DNA from: Ashinkailepas kermadecensis
Taxonomy: Eukaryota; Arthropoda; Thecostraca; Neolepadidae
Assembly (NCBI GenBank): GCA_034440615.1
Contig: JAOTOM010004797.1
Coordinates: 372,001-436,000, forward strand
Reading direction: 5' to 3'
Length of the DNA stretch: 64,000 nucleotides
Shown: piece by piece, positions 13,026 to 24,640 of the stretch
Numbering within the stretch: position 1 is the first letter of the stretch
Layout: every line of letters starts with the position of its first letter
The notes under the pieces: model-generated
Told to the model about the DNA's origin: nothing
What the model saw: the letters and a program-made list of their open reading frames with translations, nothing else
Database searches by the model: none
Program-made: the position numbers and the translations under genes

Positions 13026-13241
13026 GCAGGTGCTGGAGACGGTCCGGTATGCATCGCGTCGGCAGAGGTGGGGTGTCATGCAGGTGCTGGAGACGGTCAG
13101 GTATGCGTCGCGTCGGCAGAGGTGGGGTGTTATGCAGGTGTTGGAGACGGTCCGGTATGCGTCGCGTCGGTACAGGTGGGGTATTATGCAGGTGTTGGAG
13201 ACGGTCAGGTATGCGTCGCGTCGGCCCAGGTGGGGTGCCAT
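13026..13241. repeat. 54-bp tandem repeat, 4 copies
   Basis: Four exact-length units starting GCAGGTGCTGGAGACGGTC, alternating CCGG and CAGG at the next positions (units 1 and 3 versus 2 and 4). This suggests a 108-bp duplication of a pair. All frames are open on both strands, so the 18-residue peptide repeats are not evidence of coding. Confidence 0.93.
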
Positions 13242-13244
13242 GCA

Positions 13245-13850
13245 GGCATCGGTCCGGTAATGGACAGGTTCAGCTGCAATGGGACAACCAGACATTCGCA
13301 GTTGACTCGGGCGTCCGCCAACTACAGGAGTCGTTTGGACGCCCGATGCCAGCTTTGTCTGCGGCTGACAGGATATAGGGAACCTCACACGAAGAAACGA
13401 TTGGAGGCAGTGAGCGATGGCTGAATCAGTGGGAAGAAATCAACCCCGGGTTCATGGTAGTTTCCTGCGAGGACATATGACGTGTTCGTAGAGTAACGGA
13501 ACCGGAACCAGACCGTCTTTACAGCAATACAACAACAAATTATGTACCTCGTATAAAGTATGCTACAAGCGAAGACAACACCGGCAGTATTCTACACCGT
13601 AGAACAAATTGTTCGAGCTTCGGTCACGATTTTACACGAATATCACAGCTTTTTAAGGACATCGTACGCTGTCGTTGTGCAATCCTGGCGTTCCACCAGA
13701 CGAGAAAATGCGCTCAGACTCTCAGGTCGGTGCGTGAATAACATTTTTTTTTCAACCGTCACTGAAGTTTATGAGAAATTCCTCTTCATCTCAGATGGGT
13801 GTAATTTTTGGCATTCAGTGTTAATGATGACGGACATTCATGTGTTTGGT
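13245..13850. other. no recognisable gene
   Basis: Unique-looking sequence of mixed composition. Nothing is recognised on either strand. Confidence 0.5.
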
Positions 13851-14290
13851 GGACTCGGTGCCGGGGCCGGCAAGCTCTCCACAGAATCCCACGCGGCATG
13901 CCGGCGCCGCAGTTTTGTCATCATTTGAATGCTAAATGCCGCGCAGCAGATGCGGCCGTCTCGAGCGGACATTCCGCGGGCGGATGCGACGCGCTCCGCG
14001 CATTGTGCGTCCGCCGTTTCCCGTTGAGAAGTGTCACAGGCGCCGACGCCGGGCCGGAACTCGCCGACCGAGACGGTCGGGCACGCCCGGCGCCCACTCT
14101 TGACGCCACCCGCCGCTGCGTCGAATGTGCCGCCCCGGCCCGGCCCGTCGCGGCCGTCGGCGGACCGAACCGACAGCCACGCCGGTACGGAGCGCCGACC
14201 GAGTCTCCAGAACTTTGTCGTCCGGGAGGAGGTACCAAATTTCGGACAAAATTAGGGCTTAACCGCTCCCCCCCTCCCCCTCCCTGTCCC
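13850..14290. other. CpG-rich block
   Basis: GC- and CpG-rich with overlapping Arg/Pro/Ala-rich ORFs on both strands (up to 228 codons plus, 168 codons minus). They lack recognisable domains. A C-rich run lies at about 14268-14290. Confidence 0.5.
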
Positions 14291-15430
14291 GTTGGAAACG
14301 GAATGGATTGGTTTGATCCACCAGGCGTTACAGTGTACATGCCATGCCAGTCGACACTGGGCAGTCTGTCACACCTGCCATCACCTGCAGCGGTCGATAG
14401 CAGCGACTGCGAATCAGGGCGATCCAAACTTCAAAGTTCAAAGTCCACCAAGATTTTCCAAAGCTGTCACAATTTGTGCTTTTCCATGACATGAACATCC
14501 CATGAAATAAGTTAACAACCGTTTTTTTCCACAGTAAAAAGATCCTCTTGAAAGGGATCTTTTCAAAAAGGTCAATTTTAAATATTGTTCATGAATCGAA
14601 GAAAACCGCTATCTTGTCATTGATGTAAGTTTCAATTTGTACTAGTTTATTTGTGATTTACATGGAAGTCATAGCCCAAGTATTCTTAAAATATGATTTG
14701 TGTGGCTTCTGCACACTTGTGCAATGTGCAGCTCATGCATCGCACATTAACACCCGGAACAACTGGCTTCGATTCACCAATAAGTTGTGAGGTTAGGTCA
14801 ACTGAATGAACCCAATTTGGGAATACTTGTCAAACTCGAATAAAATCCGCCATTGTCACCACCCAGGGGTAAAAACAGATGATGAATTCAGATTTTCCAT
14901 CTGAACTCACCCCACTTAATAATTTATGTCGTCTCGAAATCACCAATGTCAATGAGCCCTGTGACCTAGGAAGTATGCGAAAGCAAGTAAGCCGCACTTA
15001 CCGTTGCATGCGTACCATGGGCTCAGCACTCGCATGTCTGTGGATCCACAGACACTGCCTGTGGATGTGATTGCCATTTAAGCATATTTGGATCGAAGTA
15101 CTTAATTCACCAAGCTCCTTTTGTAAATGCTAAAATATTATAATATTACATGGCAGAGGATCGCGCGGATTTTGCCCAAGCTTCCTGCGGAAGATTTTAC
15201 GCACTGCCACACCTGGGAGAGACTAAAACCTGCTACAATCGTGCACATCTATCCCATCGGCTAATCTGTCACACAAAACACAGTTTGTCGGACCCATTTT
15301 TAAGGGTTACCTTCCGGTCATGTCAATAGCAAGTTCTCGCTATTTTGCGTGTGATCACCACGTTGAGGTGAACACGACGGTTCCATGGACTTTGAGACAC
15401 TAAGAGTAGGTACCTCAGCTGGTCATGGAT
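14290..15430. other. no gene; short hairpin
   Basis: AT-richer sequence. A perfect hairpin AAAAGATCC/GGATCTTTT lies at 14537-14563 with a 9-nt loop. Nothing else is recognised. Confidence 0.45.
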
Positions 15431-16080
15431 TCAACATCGAAATGTCGTCCGTGGGTGGAAAATATCTCCCGCACGCCACACAGCATCGCCACTCAGAACC
15501 TACACCTTAAAGTGCGTGCCACCCGCCGGAATCCTGCGTGCCGCAAATTGATCACCATCAGCCGACGCGTGTCTCGGCCGTGCAGTGTGATCGACCCGGT
15601 GATCAGTGCTGACACCGGGTCTGACATCCGCCGTGACGCCAGCGGGCCGGCCGGCGGCGGCGGCGGCCGGCACCACGGCCGGCCAGCATCTGCCGCCGCA
15701 CCTCGCCGGCCCAAAGCCGCCGCCCAATCGGGGCGGTGCGTGACGGCTCCGGACAACGGTACGGTGATGGAAACGCCGTCATCTGCGGCCCGCATCTCTC
15801 CGCCTCCCTCCGCTCTCCCTCCCTTTCATCTGTCTCGCTCTTGCTCTTTAGTCCCACATCGCGTCCGAGTTTGGTGTCTCGAGGCCAGTTCCAGCGGAGC
15901 GGAGACGCACTCGTGTGCAGTTGTCGTTGGTGTAGACAGCAGGGGCGGATGCAGGGGCGCTGGGGGTACATGGAAAGGTGCCGCCCGTCCGACCGAGAAA
16001 GGGGGCATCTCCGGAGAGGCTCAAGTGTTTTCCCCCCCCCCCCCTCCGCTTCGCAGAGGAAAATTGAGGCCGCTCTGGCC
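15430..16080. other. CpG-rich block with pyrimidine tract
   Basis: CpG-rich to about 15780, then a pyrimidine-rich stretch at 15785-15850 and a C14 run near 16031-16044. A GGGGCGGATGCAGGGG word near 15950 resembles the core of the dispersed family found in the fold-back element at 33-34.8 kb. No gene is recognised in the 279-codon plus ORF. Confidence 0.45.
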
Positions 16081-16405
16081 GGCCAGTGATCTGAAAGTGT
16101 GCATTCATTCGGCGAATTCAATATTCATAACAATTGTTTGGCATTTAATCCATCGTTTGAACATCTTTCGGAAAACACTTGCATATATAGCATTAGATGG
16201 TGTATCAGCTCGTAATCACGTCCCTATGTTGCAGTTCTATATGGATCTTATTGTAATTATATAATTCGAACTACCTGCATTATCGGTGGTTAAAGTTGCC
16301 GCTATTTCAGTCAAAGGTTCTCTTCTTAAACTGAGATCACAAAGTACAAAGCAAGCTACAAAACAATCGCTGCATAATTATCTAGGAACGTGTGTGTCAT
16401 GCGAA

Positions 16406-17950
16406 TCGCATCTGACACCACGGAGCGGCAAGGCATTCAGTACCGAGACTGCGTCGGGGCCACTTAGCATAGGTTTGACCGCGATCGCATCTGACACCAC
16501 GGAGCGGCAAGGCATTCAGTACCGAGACTGCGTCGGGGCCACTTAGCATCTGACACTAGGGAGCAGCAAGACATTCAGTACCGAGACTGCGTCGGGGCCA
16601 CTTAGCATAGGTTTGACCGCGATCGCATCTGACACCACGGAGCGGCAAGGCATTCAGTACCGAGACTGCGTCGGGGCCATTAGCATAGGTTTGACCGCGA
16701 TCGCATCTGACACCACGGAGCGGCAAGGCATTCAGTACCGAGACTGCGTCGGGGCCACTTAGCATAGGTTTGACCGCGATCGCATCTGACACCACGGAGC
16801 GGCAAGGCATTCAGTACCGAGACTGCGTCGGGGCCACTTAGCATAGGTTTGACCGCGATCGCATCTGACACCACGGAGCGGCAAGGCATTCAGTACCGAG
16901 ACTGCGTCGGGGCCACTTAGCATAGGTTTGACCGCGATCGCATCTGACACCACGGAGCGGCAAGGCATTCAGTACCGAGACTGCGTCGGGGCCACTTAGC
17001 ATAGGTTTGACCGCGATCGCATCTGACACCACGGAGGGCAAGGCATTCAGTACCGAGACTGCTCGGCATAGGTTTGACCGGATCGTCTGAACTACGGAGC
17101 GGCAAGGATTCAGTACCGAGACTGCGTCGGGGCCACTTAGCATAGGTTTGACCGCGATCGCATCTGACACCACGGAGCGGCAAGGCATTCAGTACCGAGA
17201 CTGCGTCGGGGCCACTTAGCATAGGTTTGACCGCGATCGCATCTGACACCACGGAGCGGCAAGGCATTCAGTACCGAGACTGCGTCGGGGCCACTTAGCA
17301 TAGGTTTGACCGCGATCGCATCTGACACCACGGAGCGGCAAGACATTCAGTACCGAGACTGCGTCGGGGCCACTTAGCATAGGTTTGACCGCGATCGCAT
17401 CTGACACCACGGAGCGGCAAGACATTCAGTACCGAGACTGCGTCGGGGCCACTTAGCATAGGTTTGACCGCGATCGCATCTGACACCACGGAGCGGCAAG
17501 ACATTCAGTACCGAGACTGCGTCGGGGCCACTTAGCATAGGTTTGACCGCGATCGCATCTGACACCACGGAGCGGCAAGGCATTCAGTACCGAGACTGCG
17601 TCGGGGCCACTTAGCATAGGTTTGACCGCGATCGCATCTGACACCACGGAGCGGCAAGGCATTCAGTACCGAGACTGCGTCGGGGCCACTTAGCATAGGT
17701 TTGACCGCGATCGCATCTGACACCACGGAGCGGCAAGACATTCAGTACCGAGACTGCGTCGGGGCCACTTAGCATAGGTTTGACCGCGATCGCATCTGAC
17801 ACCACGGAGCGGCAAGGCATTCAGTACCGAGACTGCGTCGGGGCCACAAAAAAAAATTTAACCCCCTTTGATCTGACACCACGGAGCGGCAAGGCATTCA
17901 GTACCGAGACTGCGTCGGGGCCACTTAGCATAGGTTTGACCGCGATCCCA
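16406..17950. repeat. 79-bp satellite array, about 19 copies
   Basis: Very homogeneous 79-bp units containing CATCTGACACCACGGAGCGG, GCATTCAGTACCGAGACTGC and GGTTTGACCGCGATCGCATC. Most units carry the palindrome GCGATCGC. Variants are few (AGGCATT/AGACATT). Damaged units occur at 16548-16560 (lacking the AGGTTTGACC part) and at 17030-17110 (several small deletions). Near 17848 an A-rich/C-rich insertion interrupts the last full unit. The short minus-strand ORFs spaced every 79 bp are repeat artefacts. Confidence 0.97.
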
Positions 17951-18480
17951 CTGGAGTTCCATCACACAAGGCATCACGTGCACTGTCCTGGCGGTTAATG
18001 AGAGGGTTCTTTCGGATCAGGACGACCTCTAGCGGTTGTGGCCTCCTCCTGCTTCATCGCTTTGACATGATCACGATGTTCGATGTCGGACAATTTCTGT
18101 CCAGGTGATCGCACTGCTGTGCTATAGCATGTGTATGCTGTCCTCCACTGTGACATACGCCTGCTTGTTGTCGTAGCGAGTCCTGCTGCTCTTATGGAGG
18201 TGCTGGGGGTGAGGTTCTGGAGGTACTGCTGAGCTCCTCTTATAGAGGAGTGCAGTTCCCTATATTGCATTTATAATGCATTGGACTACTTACGCGATGC
18301 TGGGTTTTCATACAGGCTACCTTTGAAAAGGAGAGAAAGCGTCGTTGAGTTCTTGTATCATACACGTTTCAATTCGTTCTTCTGGGAAGCAGTTTTGCAG
18401 TTGCGTCTTACGAGAACCGGAAGTACTTGTGCACCTCGCTTGTTGGCTGGGGACATCCGGTTTTGATCTCTCTAAATAAT
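17950..18480. other. unassigned, possible 3' part of the Penelope-like element
   Basis: Follows the minus-strand Penelope-like remnant. A 91-codon minus ORF (17995-18270) lies here, but I could not identify a GIY-YIG endonuclease motif in it. Otherwise nothing is recognised. Confidence 0.3.
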
Positions 18481-19805
18481 GTATTTGTTGTCTAGAGCAG
18501 AATTAGATGAGGAGGTGAACTCCTGCATCGAGGTGGTCACATTTATTTCTTCACCAATGCTTGCGCTTAGAATAGTTATTTCAGGTAACAGCTGCTTCAC
18601 ACAGGCCAGTTCCCGACTGAACGATGTCCACATCGAGCAGGGTGTCATAGTTCTGAGAATGTATGCTTCGGATTCTGTGCTTGATGCCCCGAAAGCCAAC
18701 AAGCCTTGCCTACACTTAGCCGAAACTAGCCATAAGCCGCTTCGTAGTTACTGTGGCTATCGCTCTCGTCGTTCAAGCACCTCCATACATCACTTAGCTT
18801 GCGGTGCACACTTGTGGTAAGGTTGACGTCATCAGCATGTTATGTTATGTTATGTTATTGTGGTTTAGGGGCGCATCGACTGCACAGGTCATATAGCGCC
18901 CGACGTCATCAGCATGAATAGGAACATCTAGAAAGTTAATCTGCTCTTCCATCCGCTGTTCAATGGTGAAGGCGAGGCCTGACTTTTCTTAGAAATTGAT
19001 TTTCAGTGGCGTTAGGCTTAGGTCGTCCGTAACAACAACTAGAATGTCATGAATGTAGCGACAGTAAAACCGTCGGGTCACAATGGGGTTCTATAAGCCC
19101 CCTCCGTCCACCTCGGCATTATGGGCTTGCGCAGAAAAACACCCGGAAGTGAGCAATGTCATCAGTTTGGAAGACATGTGACCATGAGGGCTTCTAGTTG
19201 GCCTACTGTGTGTGTGCTTTTACGCTACCGTGAACGTGGAAGTAGCCTGGTTTGCACACTTCGGTCACCCGCTGAATGCTAAAATATAGCAGGCACTTAT
19301 TGGTGGTATCGAGATCATGTGTGTTCCTTTTCATATCGTCAGTGTGGTTTCTGCTCACTCGTGTAAACTTCGTAGTGTCTTTCAAAATTGCCTCAACTTT
19401 GGCATCGTACGTTGATTTATATAGAATGACATATACCTCAGATGTATACCTTCCTTTCTGATCATAGCATACTTATTAATTCGGAGTTACGGTGCCGCAT
19501 TTTCGGACGTGCGGTGAGAGTCATGAATCCTGCTGTATTCCTGTTCTTCGTATTACTCAACAGTAGCTGCTCCTGAATGTCCAGACTAACCGCGAGTTTC
19601 CCTTCGGTTTTGAGCTTGAGGACATCCTGGAATATGATTTCTAGCTCTGCCTTCTTGTCATGCTGCGAAAATATTGGGCAAAACTGGAAGCTCACACCAA
19701 GGTTCAGCAGTTCCTTGTGGTCGTCAGATAGCACAATTATCAGTAGGATGCCTTATGATCAATCATCGTCGTTTGTGGCTGATCAGATTTCCAATATATG
19801 CTGAA
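18480..19805 (-). pseudogene. Penelope-like element reverse transcriptase remnant
   Basis: Read from high to low coordinates, fragments in different frames match the order of a Penelope-like element. First comes a segment with LLNLGVSFQFCP, similar to the N-terminal 'nlGlkF.p' region (19462-19734). Next is TTKFTRVSRNHT (about 19340-19385), then the catalytic region. There RYIHDILVVV occupies the YxDD position (YIHD codons at 19046-19057), followed by AFTIEQ and INFLDVPIH, as in the 'ikFT.E...i.FLDv' block. A TSVHRK segment follows after the nested insertion. The first catalytic Asp of YxDD is His, and stops and frameshifts separate the parts, so it is dead. Family assignment rests on remembered motif order, not a search. 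Confidence 0.65.
18825..18916 (-). mobile_element. short SINE-tail retroposon with 15-bp target-site duplication
   Basis: A 62-bp insert (18840-18901) is flanked by identical copies of GACGTCATCAGCATG (18825-18839 and 18902-18916). On the minus strand it begins GGGCGCTATATGACC, forms a hairpin closed by GGGCGC/GCGCCC, and ends in a CATAA pentamer tail. It interrupts the Penelope-like reverse transcriptase just after the FLDV motif, and removing the insert with one duplication restores the reading frame there. The body matches the 3' part of the full-length SINE at 33.7 kb. Confidence 0.85.
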
Positions 19806-19829
19806 AATGTTTCTGTCCTCATATGAGGA

Positions 19830-19991
19830 CACCGGGCGTTAATGGGTTAAGGATTCTTCTGTTCCGGTAGCGGTACTCAGCCGTCATGCAACTTCGGTTT
19901 AATGCTTCGATTGTCTTATTTCATAACTTACTTTATGTCAGGCGAAGCATATCGTTGATCTTCTTCCGCTAGACGAGATTGTATGTGTAAA

Positions 19992-20029
<38 letters not shown>

Positions 20030-20740
20030 TATGTGTGTGTTTGTGTGTGTGTGTGTGTTTGTCTAAACAGGACGCTGTTTTGGCTTTCCCCAGTTCTTGG
20101 TCTATATGTATAAACATGTCACGCTACTTACAGGAATAATGATTTCAAGGTGTTCATGCTCCCACACTCCTGAAACGCCATGAGTTGATGTTTCTGTTCG
20201 TGTGCAAATCTATCGTATCTTCCTCCACTGACTCCCATGCCTCTTTCCTCGCGTCAGCAATCTTTCCTCACTAGGGAGTTCCAGTTTCCTCCGCATATCT
20301 ATCTTGGTTTCCTTGTTTCACGATCTGTGCCATGCCTGGAGCCCGTTCACGACCATCCCCCCGAGTGGTGATATATGAACGACAAGCGTACCCATCTGCA
20401 TGCGAGCAATGCACCACAATCGACTTCATCTCTGTATCCAGCAGAGAAAAGAGCACACTATAACCGCCGGCTTTGACAACGGCATTGTCGCAGCGTCGGC
20501 GCTTCCGAATGACTGCAAATAAAGTGTGCGAACGCTCACAGCGCTGTCACTCGAACATCCCATCAATGCCAAAGGCAAACTGCATTGTTCCGGCCAATAA
20601 TTACCGTTCCCACTGTGTGGCATCAGCCGGCGGAAAAGTCCTGGGACGGGAGCTGGTTATTGTTCGACACGGCCAGTGGTGTTGCCGCCAACCGGTTGGA
20701 ATGTTCCCAGGGTGGCATCAGCGCCGGTGAGCCGTGACAC
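19830..20740. other. no gene; (TA)n(TG)n tract
   Basis: Contains a TA run at about 19997-20026 and a TG run at about 20032-20068. The rest is unique-looking and unrecognised. Confidence 0.55.
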
Positions 20741-20930
20741 TGGTCATTATTACCCTGCAACGCCCCAGCGCAGCCGACTGGCCCGGGCGACCCCCCTCGG
20801 CCGGACGCCGCTACGAGAGGGGAGGCGGCCCGCCTAATCGGCCGGTCAACCGTCCGGCCTGGGAACGCGGCATTCCGACCGGCCGTGTGTGGGAATCGGC
20901 GTGGCCGCCACCGGCCGCCGTCATCTCGCC
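20740..20930. other. CpG-rich lead-in to the 41-bp array
   Basis: Dense GGCCGG/CGGCC words that grade into the array that follows. Confidence 0.5.
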
Positions 20931-22072
20931 CGGCCGGCCGGCCCGGCGCTGTCCCTAGTCCCGGCCCGTCACCACAGGCCGGCCCGGCGCTGTCCCTGGT
21001 CCCGGCCCGTCACTACCGGCCGGCCTAGCGCTGTCCCTGGTCCCGGCCCGTCACCACAGGCCGGCCCGGCGCTGTCCCTGGTCCCGGCCCGTCACCATGG
21101 GCCGGCCCGGCGCTGTCCCTGGTCCCGGCCCGTCACCATGGGCCGGCCTGGCCCTGTCCCTGGTCTCGGTCCGTCACTACCGGCCGGCCTAGCGCTGTCC
21201 CTGGTCCCGGCCCGTCACCACAGGCCGGCCCGGCGCTGTCCCTGGTCCCGGCCCGTCACCACAGGCCGGCCCGGCGCTGTCCTTGGTCCCGGCCCGTCAC
21301 CACAGGCCGGCCTGGCGCTGTCCCTGGTCCCGGCCCGTCACCACAGGCCGGCCCGGCGCTGTCCCTGGTCCCGGCCCGTCACTACCGGCCGGCCCGGCGC
21401 TGTCCCTGGTCCCGGCCCGTCACCACAGGCCGGCCTGGCGCTGTCCCTGGTCCCGGCCCGTCACCACAGGCCGGCCCGGCGCTGTCCCTGGTCCCGGCCC
21501 GTCACCACAGGCCGGCCTAGCGCTGTCCCTGGTCTCGGTCCGTCACTACCGGCCGGCCTGGCGCTGTCCCTAGTCCCGGCCCGTCACCACAGGCCGGCCC
21601 GGCGCTGTCCCTGGTCCCGGCCCGTCACCACAGGCCGGCCCGGCGCTGTCCCTAGTCCCGGCCCGTCACTACCGGCCGGCCTGGCGCTGTCCCTGGTCCC
21701 GGCCCGTCACCACAGGCCGGCCCGGCGCTGTCCCTGGTCCCGGCCCGTCACCATGGGCCGGCCCGGCGCTGTCCCTGGTCCCGGCCCGTCACCACAGGCC
21801 GGCCCGGCGCTGTCCCTAGTCCCGGCCCGTCACTACCGGCCGGCCTAGCGCTGTCCCTGGTCCCCAGCCCGTCACCATGGGCCGGCCTAGCGCTGTCCCT
21901 GGTCCCCAGCCCGTCACCATGGGCCGGCCTGGCGCTGTCCCTGGTCCCGGCCCGTCACCACAGGCCGGCCTGGCGCTGTCCCTGGTCCCGGCCAGTCACG
22001 ATGGGCCGGCCTGGCGCTGTCCCTGGTCCCGGCCCGTCACAACAGGCCGACCCGACACTGTCCCAGCCGGTC
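20931..22072. repeat. 41-bp minisatellite, about 28 copies
   Basis: Unit GGCCGGCCCGGCGCTGTCCC then TGGTCCCGGCCCGTCACCACA, with variants CACTACC and CACCATGGG. The unit is 41 bp, so one reading frame passes through all three phases and repeats every 41 residues (123 bp). The result is a 319-codon ORF although no phase is privileged. Variants are distributed in clusters, indicating local duplication of several units. Confidence 0.95.
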
Positions 22073-22074
22073 AC

Positions 22075-22415
22075 CACAACTATGCATCACCTCGGGCCGG
22101 GCGATACCACTTCGCACGGACGTCCGGCGGGTCGATCGGGCACACAGCACCGCCGAGTTCGAAGCAGCCGTTTGCATCATTTCGGGAGGCGGCCGGGCGC
22201 GGCAGCGTCCCACGGAGAAAAGTGCTGTATTGAGATAGCTGGGGCTGGATATGGATTTCAGAATGGGCAGGCGTAGGGACGGTTGGGACCAGGCAGACAG
22301 ACCAACTTGCACACACAGGGAGCCGTTTATTTCGTTTTCACCAGGCTGGCAACTGCTCCAGAAATGTGGCGAAAGGAGGTATTTTAATAATTAAGTTTAA
22401 CCGCCATCGCCCGGG
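22075..22415. other. no recognisable gene
   Basis: GC-rich to about 22210, then mixed. Overlapping ORFs on both strands are unassigned. Confidence 0.45.
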
Positions 22416-22418
22416 AAT

Positions 22419-22437
22419 AGAGAGAGAAAGAAACAGT

Positions 22438-22532
<95 letters not shown>
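22419..22532. repeat. (GA)n microsatellite
   Basis: A near-pure GA tract, perfect from about 22450. It gives Arg-Glu frames on the plus strand and Ser-Leu frames on the minus strand. Confidence 0.97.
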
Positions 22533-22535
<3 letters not shown>

Positions 22536-22689
22536 TAAAAAAGGTGCAATTTCCCTCCAGTCAACATGTTACTCAAGTCACTGCCCACAAATACAGTTGT
22601 CACGACTTCAGCATTATCCCAAAAGGGCCGGCCGTTGTCGCTGTGACCGCATCTTTTACAGGGACGCACCTGCGATCCTAGTCGCGGAC

Positions 22690-24640
22690 GTGGCTGCGAC
22701 CGCCTCGAGTGGAGAGACGCATGTCTGTCACGAGACACCGTGTGCGACATCCGTGCTGCCGCTCCGGCCGCTGAGAGTGGAGAGACGCACGTCTGTCACG
22801 AGACGTGCCACGAGACACCGCGTGCGGCATCCGTGCTGTCGCTCCGACCGCCTCGAGTGGAGAGACGCATGTCTGTCACGAGACACCGTGTGCGGCATCC
22901 GTGCTGGCCAGCCGCTGAGAGTGGAGAGACGCACGTCTGTCACGGGACACCGTGTGCGACATCCGTGCTGGCCGGCCGCTGAGAGTGGAGGGACGCATGT
23001 CTGTCACGAGACACCGTGTGCGACATCCGTGCTGGCCGGCCGCTGAGAGTGGAGAGACGCATGTCTGTCACGAGACACCGTGTGCCGCATCCGTGCTGCC
23101 GCTCCGACCGCTAAGAGTGGAGAGACGCACATCTGTCACGAGACACGGTGTGCGGCATCCGTGCTGCCGCTCCGACCGCAGAGAGTGGAGAGACGCACGT
23201 CTGTCACGAGACACGGTGTGCGGCATCCGTGCTGCCGCTCCGACCGCTGAGAGTGGACAGACGCATATCTGTCACAGACGTGCCACGAGACACCGTGTGC
23301 GACATCCGTGCTGCCGCTCCGGCCGCTGAGAGTGGAGAGACGCACGTTTGTCACGAGACGTGCCACGAGACACCGCGTGCGGCATTCGTGCTATCGCTCC
23401 GACCGCCTCGAGTGGAGAGACGCATGTCTGTCACGAGACACCGTGTGCGGCATCCGTGCTGGCCGGCCGCTGAGAGTGGAGGGACGCATGTCTGCCACGA
23501 GACACCGTGTGCGACATCCGTGCTGGCCGGCCGCTGAGAGTGGAGAGACGCATGTCTGTCACGAGACACCGTGTGCGACATCCGTGCTGGCCGGCCGCTG
23601 AGAGTGGAGAGACGCACGTTTGTCACGAGACCCCCCAGAAACAACCGCGGCAGAGTGGAGGGACGCATGTCTGTCACGAGACACCGTGTGCGACATCCGT
23701 GCTGGCCGCCGCTGAGAGTGGAGAGACGCATGTCTGTCACGAGACACCGTGTGCCGCATCCGTGCTGCCGCTCCGACCGCTGAGAGTGGAGAGACGCACG
23801 TCTGTCACGAGACACGGTGTGCGGCATCCGTGCTGTCGCTCCGACCGCTGAGAGTGGAGAGACGCACGTCTGTCACGAGACACCGTGTGCGACATCCGTG
23901 CTGCCGCTCCGGCCGCTGAGAGTGGAGAGACGCACGTTTGTCACGAGACGTGCCACGAGACACCGCGTGCGGCATTCGTGCTGTCGCTCCGACCGCCTCG
24001 AGTGGAGAGACGCATGTCTGTCACGAGACACCGTGTGCGGCATCCGTGCTGGCCGGCCGCTGAGAGTGGAGGGTCGCATGTCTGTCGCGAGACACGGTGT
24101 GCGGCATGCGTGCTGCCGCTCCGACCGCTGAGAGTGGAGAGACGCACGTCTGTCACGAGACACGGTGTGCGGCATCCGTGCTGCCGCTCCGACCGCTGAG
24201 AGTGGAGAGACGCATATCTGTCACAGACGTGCCACGAGACACCGTGTGCGACATCCGTGCTGCCGCTCCGGCCGCTGAGAGTGGAGAGACGCACGTCTGT
24301 CACGAGACGTGCCACGAGACACCGCGTGCGGCATCCGTGCTGTCGCGCCGACCGCCTCGAGTGGAGAGACGCATGTCTGTCACGAGACACCGTGTGCGGC
24401 ATCCGTGCTGTCGCGCCGACCGCCTCGAGTGGAGAGACGCATGTCTGTCACGAGACACCGTGTGCGGCATCCGTGCTGGCCGGCCGCTGAGAGTGGAGAG
24501 ACGCATGTCTGTCACGAGACACCGTGTGCGGCATCGTGCTGCCGCTCCGACCGCTGAGAGTGGAGAGACGCACGTCTGTCACGAGACACCGTGTGCGACA
24601 TCCGTGCTGCCGCTCCGGCCGACCGGCCGCTGAGAACTGG
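22690..24640. repeat. 64/68-bp minisatellite with higher-order structure, about 29 copies
   Basis: Units share GAGTGGAGAGACGCA, GTCTGTCACGAGACACCG and GCATCCGTGCTG. They end either GGCCGG (64 bp) or CCGCTCCGACCG (68 bp). Some units carry an extra ACGTGCCACGAG segment and some begin CCTCGAG rather than GCTGAG. The order of types recurs over several hundred bp (compare about 22770-23050 with 23320-23620 and 23910-24100), a higher-order repeat. One unit at about 23620-23660 is interrupted by a CCCCCCAGAAACAACCGCGG segment. Frames up to 178 codons on both strands are artefacts. Confidence 0.94.

Noticed and set aside
20889..21848. A 319-codon Pro/Arg-rich protein
   Set aside because: It is produced by phase rotation through a 41-bp minisatellite with no stop in any phase.
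22366..22750. Arg-Glu repeat (RERERE) or Ser-Leu repeat proteins, here and at 37839-38425 and 60798-61080
   Set aside because: They are translations of GA/CT dinucleotide tracts.
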